Shown: positions 8,484-15,874 of the stretch, piece by piece | Layout of the letters: each line of letters opens with the position of its first letter | How positions within the stretch are numbered: position 1 is the first letter of the stretch | Assembly (NCBI GenBank): GCA_017882405.1 | Contig: JADGPO010000110.1 | Coordinates: 1-47,807 of the forward strand | Direction: 5' to 3' | From: Solirubrobacteraceae bacterium | GTDB taxonomy: Bacteria; Actinomycetota; Thermoleophilia; Solirubrobacterales; Solirubrobacteraceae | DNA: 47,807 nt | Position numbers and translations under genes: made by a program | The notes under the pieces: generated by a model | Told to the model about the DNA's origin: nothing | The model's database searches: none | The model's input: only the letters and a program-made list of their open reading frames with translations

Positions 8484-8715
8484 TGCGCTTCGTCGTCTTC
8501 GGCGCCGGCGCCGTCGGCGGGGTCGTCGGCGCCCGCCTGCATCAGGCCGGGCACGAGCTGATCCTCAACCTCGGCAACGCCGTCAGCGCCCTGTGCGCCA
8601 AGGACGACCGCCGCACCGAGCTGACCGAGCGGGCGCGGGCGGAGGGGATCGCCGGCCGCTCCCGGGCCGGTTCCTCGAGCTGTCGGTCGACGACGTGATG
8701 GCGGTGGCAGTGTGA
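8483..8715 (+). pseudogene. Eroded ketopantoate reductase-like gene (ApbA/PanE)
   Basis: The first 25 codons are a clean ApbA/PanE N-terminus with the NAD(P)-binding FGAGAVGGVVGARL motif. The sequence then jumps directly to a segment like the family's middle (LILNLGNAVSALC followed by a Glu/Arg-rich helix ending RARAEG). It finally shifts by one frame to a plausible family C-terminus (ELSVDDVMAVAV, stop at 8713-8715). A full-length member has about 300-330 residues; only about 75 remain. The original frame stops at 8698. Both boundaries are intact: TGATG overlap with gcvPB and GTGA overlap with the M20 peptidase. This suggests internal deletions within a former operon gene, though a collapsed assembly could look the same. 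Confidence 0.7.
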
Positions 8716-9866
8716 GCTCGGTCGATACGCAAACCGCTCGCGAGGCGGCCGAGATCGCCGAGCGAGCGCCGGCCGAGCTGGCCCAGCTGGTCGACATCTC
8801 CTCGCCCTCGGGAGACGTGCCCGGGGCGGAGGCCGCGCTCGAGCTGTGCGCCTCGCTGCTGCCGCCGGGGGCGGCCATCGGGCGGCCCGTCTGCTCGACC
8901 GCCGGCTCGGCGCCCGACCTGCTCGGCACCGTCGCGGGTACCGGCGACCGGCGCGTACTGCTGCTCGGACACGTCGACACGGTGATCGGCCACGACGCCC
9001 ACCAGCGACTGCGCGCCGACGGCGATCGCCTGTACGGGACCGGCACGGCTGACATGAAGGGCGGCGACATCCTGGCGCTGGGGGTCGCGCGGGCCCTCGC
9101 CCGCCACCCGGAGGGCTTCTCCGAGCTGGCCGTTCTGCTGGTGACCGACGAGGAGTGGCGGGTGGCACCGTTCGTGCACTCGAGCCCCGCCCACCCGACG
9201 GGTCGATTCGCCGGCTACGACGCCTGCCTGTGCTTCGAGGCCGGACAGCTGACGCCCGAGGGGGAGGAGGCCGTCGTCATCCGGCGCAAGGCCGCGGGAA
9301 CGCTTCGCGTGCTGGCCACGGGTCGGGCGTCGCATTCGGGCAGCGCTCCGGACCGGGGCCGCAACGCCCTGCTGGCGCTGGCCCGCACCGCCGACGCCGT
9401 CGCCCGCCTGCATGACCCCACGGGTCCCGACCAGCTCAGCGTGGTGCCCACCGTGATGCGCTCCGGTGACGCCTTCAACGTCGTGCCCGCCGCCGGCGAG
9501 CTGATCTTCGATCTGCGCTCACGGCGGCTGGCCGCGTTCGACGACGTGATGGCCGCGGTCGCCCCCGAGCTCGACGAGGTCACGCTGGAGGCGCGGATGG
9601 AGCGTAAGTGGCCGGCGATGGACTCCGAGGCGGCCACGGCGCAGCTGCTGGCCGACGCCTCCCGGCTGGCGGGCCGAGCGGTCGTCGGCATGGCCCGCGG
9701 CGGCGCCTCGGACGCCAGCCACTTCGCCGACACGATCGCGCTGACCGTCGACGGGCTCGGCCCCCGGGGCGGCGGCGCTCACACTCCCGACGAGTTCGTG
9801 CTGCGCGACTCCCTCGCCAGGCGCGCCGAGGTGGCGCTGGCGGTGGCCCGCGCGGCGCTGGCGTGA
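8712..9866 (+). CDS. M20-family metallopeptidase
   Basis: Probable zinc-dependent exopeptidase or amidohydrolase of the M20 family (carboxypeptidase G2/ArgE/DapE-like), cytoplasmic, substrate unknown. 384 residues. Metal-binding and catalytic signatures are in place: GHVDTV (His87, with Asp89), GTADMKGG (Asp114), and DEEW (Glu147 catalytic, Glu148 metal). The dimerisation-domain motif GRASHSG follows, and the last metal histidine is probably in GGGAHTPDE near the C-terminus. The GTG start overlaps the panE-like remnant by GTGA. M20 enzymes cannot be assigned a substrate from sequence alone. Confidence 0.9.
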   Translation: MSSVDTQTAREAAEIAERAPAELAQLVDISSPSGDVPGAEAALELCASLLPPGAAIGRPVCSTAGSAPDLLGTVAGTGDRRVLLLGHVDTVIGHDAHQRLRADGDRLYGTGTADMKGGDILALGVARALARHPEGFSELAVLLVTDEEWRVAPFVHSSPAHPTGRFAGYDACLCFEAGQLTPEGEEAVVIRRKAAGTLRVLATGRASHSGSAPDRGRNALLALARTADAVARLHDPTGPDQLSVVPTVMRSGDAFNVVPAAGELIFDLRSRRLAAFDDVMAAVAPELDEVTLEARMERKWPAMDSEAATAQLLADASRLAGRAVVGMARGGASDASHFADTIALTVDGLGPRGGGAHTPDEFVLRDSLARRAEVALAVARAALA

Positions 9867-9919
9867 TCGTCGCCGTAAATGTCCCGTAAGGATGCGACGA
9901 GCCGCGGGGCGGCGCATGG

Positions 9920-9925
9920 CATCCT
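9920..9925 (+). promoter_or_regulatory. CATCCT -10-like element before the rhomboid gene
   Basis: NANNNT hexamer lying 7 bases before GTG 9933. It departs from TANNNT at the first base but has the same spacing as the window's other leaderless promoters, and supports 9933 over the upstream ATG at 9879. Confidence 0.35.
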
Positions 9926-9932
9926 GTATGAG

Positions 9933-10607
9933 GTGATCCAGAAGCTCAATCCGCGCACTCGCCAGCCCGCTGAGGGACTGGCGCTGCTCGTCGCGATCGT
10001 CCTGCTCATGTGGGTCGTCGAGGGCATCAACTCGCTGACGACGCACGGCTCCGCTCTCGACGCCGACGGCGCGATCTACCCACGCAACTTCGATCACGTG
10101 TGGAGCATCTTCACCGCGCCGTTCTTGCACTTCGGCTGGCAGCACCTCGTCGACAACACGATCCCGTTCGTGTTCATGGGGGTGATCATCGCCCTGCGCG
10201 GGGCAACCCGGCTGGCGCTCGTAACGCTGATCGTGGTCGTCGTCGGCGGGCTGGGGACATGGCTGGTCGCGCCCTCGGGCACCGAGACGGTGGGCGCCAG
10301 CGGCGTCGTCTTCGGCTACGCCACCTATCTGTTCACCCGCGGCCTGTTCGACCGCAGCTTGCTGGAGATCGGGATCGGCCTCGTGGTCGGGGTGGTGTGG
10401 GGGGGCGCGCTGCTCTCGAGCATCGTGCCCCAGCAGGGGATCTCGTGGCAGGGCCACGCCTGCGGCGCCGTCGGCGGGGTGGTCGCCGCGTGGGTGCTGG
10501 CCAGGCGGGCGCGCTCCGGGACGGGTTCGGGCTCTCCGCCGTCGCCTGGGCGGGGATCGGATACCAGCACGCACGAGGACGCGCTGGCCCGGGCCCTGGC
10601 GTCCTAA
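9933..10607 (+). CDS. Rhomboid-family intramembrane serine protease
   Basis: Polytopic membrane protease that cleaves substrates within or near membrane helices. 224 residues from GTG 9933 (an ATG at 9879 would add 18 less typical residues). Six or so hydrophobic segments; HFGWQHLVDN in the loop and second helix; catalytic serine in GASGVVFGY (Ser123); catalytic histidine in WQGHACGAVGG (His175). The Ser-His dyad is therefore complete. A short disordered Ser/Gly/Pro tail follows. It sits alone between the M20 peptidase and trpS, so its substrate is not suggested by context. Confidence 0.9.
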   Translation: MIQKLNPRTRQPAEGLALLVAIVLLMWVVEGINSLTTHGSALDADGAIYPRNFDHVWSIFTAPFLHFGWQHLVDNTIPFVFMGVIIALRGATRLALVTLIVVVVGGLGTWLVAPSGTETVGASGVVFGYATYLFTRGLFDRSLLEIGIGLVVGVVWGGALLSSIVPQQGISWQGHACGAVGGVVAAWVLARRARSGTGSGSPPSPGRGSDTSTHEDALARALAS

Positions 10608-10626
10608 CGCCTCCGGCCAACCGCAG

Positions 10627-10632
10627 TAGCCT
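10627..10632 (+). promoter_or_regulatory. TAGCCT -10 element, leaderless trpS start
   Basis: TANNNT hexamer ending 7 bases before the trpS ATG (10640). No Shine-Dalgarno or clear -35. Confidence 0.5.
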
Positions 10633-10639
10633 GCGGACG

Positions 10640-11650
10640 ATGCGGATCTTCTCCGGCATCCAGCCGACCGGGCGCAAGCACCTCGGCAACTACATCGGTG
10701 CGATCAGCCAGTACGTGGCCGGCCAGGACCGCGGCGAGGGCATCTACTGCGTCGTCGACCTGCACGCCACCACGGTCGCCTACGAGCCGGCGGCGCTGCG
10801 CGAGTCGGTCTACGACACCGCCGCGACCCTGCTGGCCGCCGGACTGGACCCGGGTCGCTGTGTCCTCTTTCGCCAGTCCGAAGTGCAGGAGCACACCGAG
10901 CTGACGTGGCTGCTGTCGGGCATCACCGAGCTCGGTCGGCTGCAGCGCATGCACCAGTTCCGCGACAAATCGCTCGCGCAGCGCGAGCTCGTCTCGTCCG
11001 GATTGCTGTTCTATCCGGTCCTCCAGGCCGCCGACGTGCTCGCCTATCGCGCCGCCGAGGTTCCGGTGGGCGAGGACCAGCGTGAGCACCTGGAGCTGAT
11101 GCGCGACGTCGCCCGGCGCTTCAATGCCCGCTTCGGTGCCGGACGCGAGATCCTCGTGGTACCCGAGCATCGCATCCCCGCCGTGGGAGCCCGGATCATG
11201 GACCTGCAGGCACCCGAGAACAAGATGTCGACCACCGGCGGCACCCCGCAGGGCACCGTGCTGGTGCTCGACGAGCCCTCGGTGATCGCCAAGAAGGTCC
11301 GCTCGGCGGTCACCGACACCGGCACCGAGGTGCGCCGCGGGCCCGACAAGGCCGGAGTCTCCAACCTGATCGAGATCCTGGCCGCTGTGCGCGCCGTCAC
11401 TCCCGAGGACGTCGAGCGCGAGTTCGAGGACGCGCGCTACGGCGAGCTCAAGCAGGCGGTGGCGGACGAGGTGATCGAGTACCTCACCCCGGTGCGCGAG
11501 CGCTATCACGAGCTCCGCGCCGACGAAACCGAGCTGGAGCGCATCCTGGAGGTCGGCGCCGACAAGGCGCGCGCGATCGCGTCCGAGACGCTGGTCGACG
11601 TCCGCGAGGCGATGGGGGTGGGGGCGGGAGCGGTCCGGCCTCGCGGTTAG
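10640..11650 (+). CDS. trpS: Tryptophan-tRNA ligase TrpS
   Basis: Class I aminoacyl-tRNA synthetase charging tRNA-Trp. 336 residues. The HIGH-equivalent is PTGRKHLGNYIGA (9-21) and the KMSKS-equivalent is KMSTT (195-199); GELGRLQRMHQFRDK-like and VGEDQREHLEL segments are typical. The frame is open far upstream, but ATG 10640 begins the conserved MRIFSGIQPTG and has a -10 hexamer 7 bases before it. The TAG stop is itself the first three bases of the -10 hexamer of scpA. Confidence 0.95.
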   Translation: MRIFSGIQPTGRKHLGNYIGAISQYVAGQDRGEGIYCVVDLHATTVAYEPAALRESVYDTAATLLAAGLDPGRCVLFRQSEVQEHTELTWLLSGITELGRLQRMHQFRDKSLAQRELVSSGLLFYPVLQAADVLAYRAAEVPVGEDQREHLELMRDVARRFNARFGAGREILVVPEHRIPAVGARIMDLQAPENKMSTTGGTPQGTVLVLDEPSVIAKKVRSAVTDTGTEVRRGPDKAGVSNLIEILAAVRAVTPEDVEREFEDARYGELKQAVADEVIEYLTPVRERYHELRADETELERILEVGADKARAIASETLVDVREAMGVGAGAVRPRG

Positions 11651-11653
11651 GGT
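11648..11653 (+). promoter_or_regulatory. TAGGGT -10 element, leaderless scpA start
   Basis: Begins with the TAG stop codon of trpS and ends 7 bases before the scpA GTG (11661). The stop codon and promoter element are therefore the same three bases. Confidence 0.45.
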
Positions 11654-11660
11654 CTACGCC

Positions 11661-12407
11661 GTGACGCTCGCCTACCTGGACCTGGACCTCGACGTCTTCG
11701 CAGGGCCATTCGACCTGCTGCTCACCCTGATCCTGCGCGAGGAGGTTGACCTGCTGGAGGTCGACCTGGCGGACGTGGTGATCGCCTACATCGACCATCT
11801 GGAGCGGCGCGGCGACCTGGATCTGGAGGCGGCGACCGAGTTCCTGGTGCTGATCGCGGCCCTGCTGGAGCTCAAGTCACGGCTGCTGTTGCCCGGCGAG
11901 GAGGTGGAAGAGCTCGAGCTCGATCCCGGCGAGGCCGCCGAGGAGCTGCTGGCGCGGCTGCTGGCCGCCCAGCGCTATCGCACCGCCGCCGAGCACCTCC
12001 GGGCCCGGCTGGACGACGAGTCCGGTCACCGCTTCCGCTGCGCTCCGCTGCCCGCCTGGCTGCGCAAGACCGCGCTGCAGGATGCCGGCGCCGTCTACGA
12101 CCCCGGGATCCTGGCCTCGTCGATCGGCGACCTGCTTCAGGTTCCGCCGCCCGTCGACGTGCGCCACATCACGGTCGCCAAGGTGACCGTCGCCGAGCGG
12201 TTGACGCACCTGCGAAAGTTGCTGGCGGCCGGTCGGTTCACGTTCTCCGACGCCGTCGGGCGAGCCGACCGGGTGACGGTCGCCGTGACCCTGTACGCGC
12301 TGCTGGAGCTCTACAAGCAGGGCGAGGCCACCTGGGAACAGGACGAGCCGTTCGCCGAGATCACGATCAGCGGCGCGGGGTCTCCCGCGCACCGCTTGAC
12401 GGCATGA
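11661..12407 (+). CDS. scpA: Segregation and condensation protein ScpA
   Basis: Kleisin subunit of the bacterial SMC condensin, bridging SMC heads and binding ScpB. 248 residues. Typical N-terminal F-GPFDLLLTLILREEVDLLEVDLADVV segment (kleisin helix that binds the SMC neck), an acidic middle (GEEVEELELD), and a C-terminal winged-helix part ending FTFSDAVGRADRVTVAVTLYALLELYKQGEA, the cap that binds the other SMC head. GTG start with a -10 hexamer 7 bases upstream; ATGA overlap with scpB. Confidence 0.93.
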   Translation: MTLAYLDLDLDVFAGPFDLLLTLILREEVDLLEVDLADVVIAYIDHLERRGDLDLEAATEFLVLIAALLELKSRLLLPGEEVEELELDPGEAAEELLARLLAAQRYRTAAEHLRARLDDESGHRFRCAPLPAWLRKTALQDAGAVYDPGILASSIGDLLQVPPPVDVRHITVAKVTVAERLTHLRKLLAAGRFTFSDAVGRADRVTVAVTLYALLELYKQGEATWEQDEPFAEITISGAGSPAHRLTA

Positions 12408-13039
12408 CCTCGGACCTGGAGCGCACCCTGGAGTCGCTGCTGTTCCTGAGCGCCGACCCCGTGCCGGCGCCGGCCCTGGCCGACGCCACCGGCGCCGAGC
12501 TGTACGAGGTGGTGACCGCGCTGGAGCGGCTACGCGAGCACTACGAGTTCGAGCGCCGCGGGTTCGTCGTGCGCGAGCTCGCCGGCGGGTGGGCGCTGAG
12601 CAGCCACCCCGAGGCCGAGGCGGCCGCTCGGCGGTTGCTGGCCAAACCGCGCACTGCGCCGCTGACCGCCGCGCAGGCCGAGACGCTGGCGATCGTCGCC
12701 TACCTGCAGCCCGTGTCCCGGCCCGAGATCGCGCGCATCCGGGGCGTCAGCGCCGAGTCGGCCGCCGGCACCCTGCTGGAGCGCGGGCTGATCGAGGAGT
12801 CCGGCCGCTCGCAGTTCGGGGCGGTGCTGTATCGCACCACCGACTTGTTCCTCAAGCTGTTCGGCCTGCACCAGGTGGCCGACCTGCCCACGATCGCGGG
12901 CTTCGACCCCACGCCCGAGTTCGAGCAGGAGCTGCGCGAGCGGTTGTTGCGCGCCGGCGAGGCGCGCGCGGGCGTCGTCGGCGTCACGGGCGGCGCGCCG
13001 ACCGTCGCCACCGAGCCGCGCAGCGACGAGGACGACTAG
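12404..13039 (+). CDS. scpB: Segregation and condensation protein ScpB
   Basis: Dimeric winged-helix partner of ScpA in the SMC complex. 211 residues. Begins with LERTLESLLFLSADPVPAPALA, followed by GGWALSSHPE and the hallmark LAIVAYLQPVSRPEIARIRGV, then GLIEE-GRS-FGAVLYRTTDLFLKLFGL. Complete, with a short acidic tail. Starts within the scpA stop (ATGA). Converges with the minus-strand AlkZ-like gene, whose stop overlaps it by 4 bases. Confidence 0.94.
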   Translation: MTSDLERTLESLLFLSADPVPAPALADATGAELYEVVTALERLREHYEFERRGFVVRELAGGWALSSHPEAEAAARRLLAKPRTAPLTAAQAETLAIVAYLQPVSRPEIARIRGVSAESAAGTLLERGLIEESGRSQFGAVLYRTTDLFLKLFGLHQVADLPTIAGFDPTPEFEQELRERLLRAGEARAGVVGVTGGAPTVATEPRSDEDD

Positions 13040-14079
13040 TCGCGCCCGAGGAACCGCAACAGCGCCCGGGAGTCGTCGTCGAGCGCCTGCGCGTCCTCGT
13101 CCGACACGTCGGCGAACCGACTCAGCTCCACGCCTGAGCCCTGGAACCGCCAGGTGGCGACCGGACGACCCTTCACCAGCGCGAAGTTGCGAAACATCCC
13201 GCCGGTGACCACCGTGGCGTCGTGCTCGCCCAGCACATGGGCGCGCGATGTCCAGCCCACCAGCAGCGGCTCGAAGGCGCCCAGCAGGCGAGGCGGCGGG
13301 AGCGGTCCCGCACGCCGCGCCCCCGGGCGGCGAGCGAGGTCGATGAGCCCCTCCGGCTCGGTGCGCAGCTCGCCGGCGATCGCCTGCAGGCCGGCGCGGG
13401 CGTCGCGCAACGGCAGGCCGGCCCAGCGCGCCAGGTCGCGCTCCTCGGCGGGCCCGTGCCCGAGCAGGTAGCGGCGCGCCAGCTCGGCGAGCGCCAGCTC
13501 GCGGTCGAGCTGGCTCACGGGCCGGGGCAGCCAGTCGCGCACCAGCACATAGGCGTGCTCGCCCTGCACCATCGGGCCGCGCACCACCAGACCGGCCACC
13601 GCGGCACGGAACAGCACCTGGACGAGCGCCTGGCCCGCGACGGGAACGCCGGCGCTGAGCAGCCGCTCGCACAGCTGCGCCCGGGTCAGCGCCCCGTCCG
13701 CAGCGAGTGAGCGCTCGATCACGGCCAGGGACCGTTCGGTCATCGCGGGATCGATGCCCTCGTCCGACAGCCGGCGGGTGCTGCTCGTGATCAGCGGCGG
13801 CGTGGTCAGCGCCTGCAGCCACGGGTAGTCCTCGCTGGCCACGAGGTGCAGCGTGCCGCGATTCAGCCATGTGATGAGCAGCGAGCGCCGTTCGGTCAGC
13901 TCCCGGTCGACATCGGCGCCGGCGACGCCCCGGCTGCGGGCCCGGATCGCCAGCCGTGCGCCGCGGGGGTCCTGGGCTTGAACGGCCAGCAGCCGCCGGG
14001 CGACCTCCACCGGATCGCGAACGGGGGCCCCGGCGAGCAGCTGCGCCGTCAGCCGGCGACGCAGGACAGCGTTGCTCAC
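13036..14079 (-). CDS. Winged-helix DNA-binding protein, AlkZ/HTH_42-like
   Basis: 347 residues related to the winged-helix DNA-binding family (HTH_42) that includes AlkZ DNA glycosylases, which unhook bulky or crosslinked adducts. Supporting segments: LLAVQAQDPRGARLAIRAR near the N-terminus; the LLITWLNRGTLHLVASEDYPWL segment, like the family's T-hRGTlH motif; LLGHGPAEERDLARWAGL; and a C-terminal LLGAFEPLLVGW plus GGMFRNFALVKGRPVATWRF. Catalytic activity is not proven: the QxQ-type catalytic motif is seen only as AVQAQ (33-37). Starts GTGA on the rlmN stop, so it is co-transcribed with rlmN. Confidence 0.75.
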   Translation of the reverse strand: MSNAVLRRRLTAQLLAGAPVRDPVEVARRLLAVQAQDPRGARLAIRARSRGVAGADVDRELTERRSLLITWLNRGTLHLVASEDYPWLQALTTPPLITSSTRRLSDEGIDPAMTERSLAVIERSLAADGALTRAQLCERLLSAGVPVAGQALVQVLFRAAVAGLVVRGPMVQGEHAYVLVRDWLPRPVSQLDRELALAELARRYLLGHGPAEERDLARWAGLPLRDARAGLQAIAGELRTEPEGLIDLARRPGARRAGPLPPPRLLGAFEPLLVGWTSRAHVLGEHDATVVTGGMFRNFALVKGRPVATWRFQGSGVELSRFADVSDEDAQALDDDSRALLRFLGRD

Positions 14080-15080
14080 GCCCCGCGCGCGGCCAGCTGT
14101 CCGCAGGCGGCCGCGATGTCGCGCCCCCGGGTCAGGCGGACCGTGGCGGCCAGCCCGTGGCGCTCGAGCTCTGCGCGGAACGCCTCGATCGCCTTCGGGC
14201 TCGAGCCCTCGTAGGAGGCCTCGGTCGGGTTGAAGGGGATCAGGTTGACCTTGAACATGCGGGGCTCCAGCGCCTCAGCCAGCTGGCGCGCCTGGACGTA
14301 GGAGTCGTTGACGCCGGCCAGCATCACGTACTCCACGAACACCATCCGCCGCTTGCTGGCGTAGTAGTCGCGGCAGGCCGCCAGCACGTCGGCCAGCGGA
14401 TAGCGGTCGTTGACGGGCATCAGCTCGGAGCGCAGCGCCTCGTCGGCGGCGTGCAGCGAGAGCGCCAGGCGCAACGGCATCGGATCGTCGGCCAGCCGCC
14501 GGATCCCCGGGACCCAGCCGACCGTGGAGACGGCCGTGTGGCGGTGGCTGATCCCCAGCTCGGGGAGTCGCCGGCAGGCCTCCAGCACGGCGTCGAGGTT
14601 CATCATCGGCTCGCCCATCCCCATGAACACGGCGTGGTCGATCGGTCGGGCACCGCGCGCGAAGCGCGTGGTCCGGCGGAAGTGAAGCGCCTGGTCGAGG
14701 ATCTCCGAGGCCGTCAGGTTGCGCCCGAAGCGCATCTGCCCGGTGGCGCAGAAGCTGCAGGTCAGCGGGCATCCCGACTGCGAGGACAGGCACAGCGATC
14801 GCCGCCCGTCGCGATAGCGCATCAGCACCGCCTCCACCGGCCGGCCGTCGTGCGTGTGCAGGAGCGCCTTGACAGTGCCGTCGCGAGCCTGCGCCTCCCG
14901 GTGCAGCGCCAGGCTGGAGAACGGCACCCGCTCGGTCAGCGCCGCGCGCAGGTCGCGCGGCAGGTTGGTCATCGCATCGAACCCGTCGGTGCCCTGAGCC
15001 GTCCAGCGCCACACCTGGCGGGCCCGGTAGCCGGGTTCGCCCAGGTCGGTCAACGTCTGCTCGAGCAACTGCATGTCCAT
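14076..15080 (-). CDS. rlmN: 23S rRNA (A2503-C2)/tRNA (A37-C2) methyltransferase RlmN
   Basis: Radical-SAM enzyme that methylates C2 of A2503 in 23S rRNA and A37 in some tRNAs, by a methyl-cysteine intermediate. 334 residues from ATG 15080. The iron-sulfur cluster motif CxxxCxxC is complete (Cys104, Cys108, Cys111 in SGCPLTCSFCATGQ). GMGEPMMN follows, and the C-terminal resolving/methyl-accepting cysteine is present (Cys326 in AACGQ). The frame is open to 15206, but that extension is antisense to the rluB-type gene and not conserved. Divergent from that gene, with only 22 bases between start codons. Confidence 0.94.
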   Translation of the reverse strand: MDMQLLEQTLTDLGEPGYRARQVWRWTAQGTDGFDAMTNLPRDLRAALTERVPFSSLALHREAQARDGTVKALLHTHDGRPVEAVLMRYRDGRRSLCLSSQSGCPLTCSFCATGQMRFGRNLTASEILDQALHFRRTTRFARGARPIDHAVFMGMGEPMMNLDAVLEACRRLPELGISHRHTAVSTVGWVPGIRRLADDPMPLRLALSLHAADEALRSELMPVNDRYPLADVLAACRDYYASKRRMVFVEYVMLAGVNDSYVQARQLAEALEPRMFKVNLIPFNPTEASYEGSSPKAIEAFRAELERHGLAATVRLTRGRDIAAACGQLAARGA

Positions 15081-15102
15081 GCGCTCTATGGTGGCAGCCT
15101 CG

Positions 15103-15807
15103 ATGCGTCTGGCGAAGTTCCTGGCCACGGCGGGGGTGGCCTCGCGCCGCGCCTCCGAGCAGCTGATCCGCGAGGGGCGGGTGACGGTGGACGGCACCGA
15201 GGTCACCGATCCGGCGCGCGACGTCGGACCGCAGGACGCCGTGGCGCTGGACGGCGCGCCCGTTCACGCCGCCGCCGAGCGGGTCGTCTACGCAGTCAAC
15301 AAGCCGCTCGGCGTGGTCTCCACCGCGCACGACCCGCAGCACCGCCGGACGGTCGTCTCGCTGGTGGCATCCGCGCTGCGGCTGTACCCGGTCGGCCGGC
15401 TGGACATCGACGCCGCCGGCCTGATCCTGCTCACCAACGACGGCGACCTGGCCAACCGGCTCACCCATCCGCGTTACGAGGTCCCCAAGACCTATCGCGT
15501 CGTTGTGCAGCGCCCGCCGGTGTCACCGCGCGCGGTCAGGGAACTGCGCGCCGGGGTCAGGCTCGAGGATGGCCTGACCGCCCCCGCCCGCGTCCGGCGG
15601 CTGGCCGCCGACACGATCGAGCTCACGATTCACGAGGGCCGCAACCGCCAGATCAAGCGCATGTGCGAGCACGTCGGGCACCCCGTGCGCAGCCTCACCC
15701 GCGTCGCCTTCGGGTCGCTGGCGTTGGGCGATCTGGAGCCCGGTCGCCACCGCCGGCTGACCGCCGAGGAGCTGCGCTCGCTCGAGGCCGGCCCGGGTAC
15801 CACGTGA
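15103..15807 (+). CDS. rluB: Pseudouridine synthase, RsuA/RluB family
   Basis: Isomerises uridine to pseudouridine in rRNA; the RluB/RsuA family modifies the large-subunit peptidyl-transferase region or 16S U516. 234 residues: N-terminal S4 RNA-binding domain (1-50: RLAKFLATAGVASRRASEQLI), then the catalytic domain with NKPLGVVST and GRLDIDAAGLILLTNDGDL, where Asp101 is the catalytic aspartate, and the closing GRNRQIKRM. The scpA-scpB-rluB order is widespread; here the AlkZ-like/rlmN pair is inserted on the other strand. TATGGT lies 10 bases upstream, looser than the leaderless spacing. Target nucleotide not certain. Confidence 0.9.
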   Translation: MRLAKFLATAGVASRRASEQLIREGRVTVDGTEVTDPARDVGPQDAVALDGAPVHAAAERVVYAVNKPLGVVSTAHDPQHRRTVVSLVASALRLYPVGRLDIDAAGLILLTNDGDLANRLTHPRYEVPKTYRVVVQRPPVSPRAVRELRAGVRLEDGLTAPARVRRLAADTIELTIHEGRNRQIKRMCEHVGHPVRSLTRVAFGSLALGDLEPGRHRRLTAEELRSLEAGPGTT

Positions 15808-15862
15808 CCGTTTAACCGAATCACAACCGGGTGTGCGGCACCGAGTCAGCGGCAATCGCCAC

Positions 15863-15868
15863 TATCTT
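15863..15868 (+). promoter_or_regulatory. TATCTT -10 element, leaderless start
   Basis: TANNNT hexamer ending 6 bases before ATG 15875; no Shine-Dalgarno in between. Confidence 0.5.
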
Positions 15869-15874
15869 CACCGT

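Noticed and set aside
15084..15092. Overlapping leaderless promoters for rlmN and the rluB-type gene
   Set aside because: TATGGT is 10 bases before the ATG at 15103, and the rlmN side has no NANNNT at 6-8 bases, so the pattern does not hold here.
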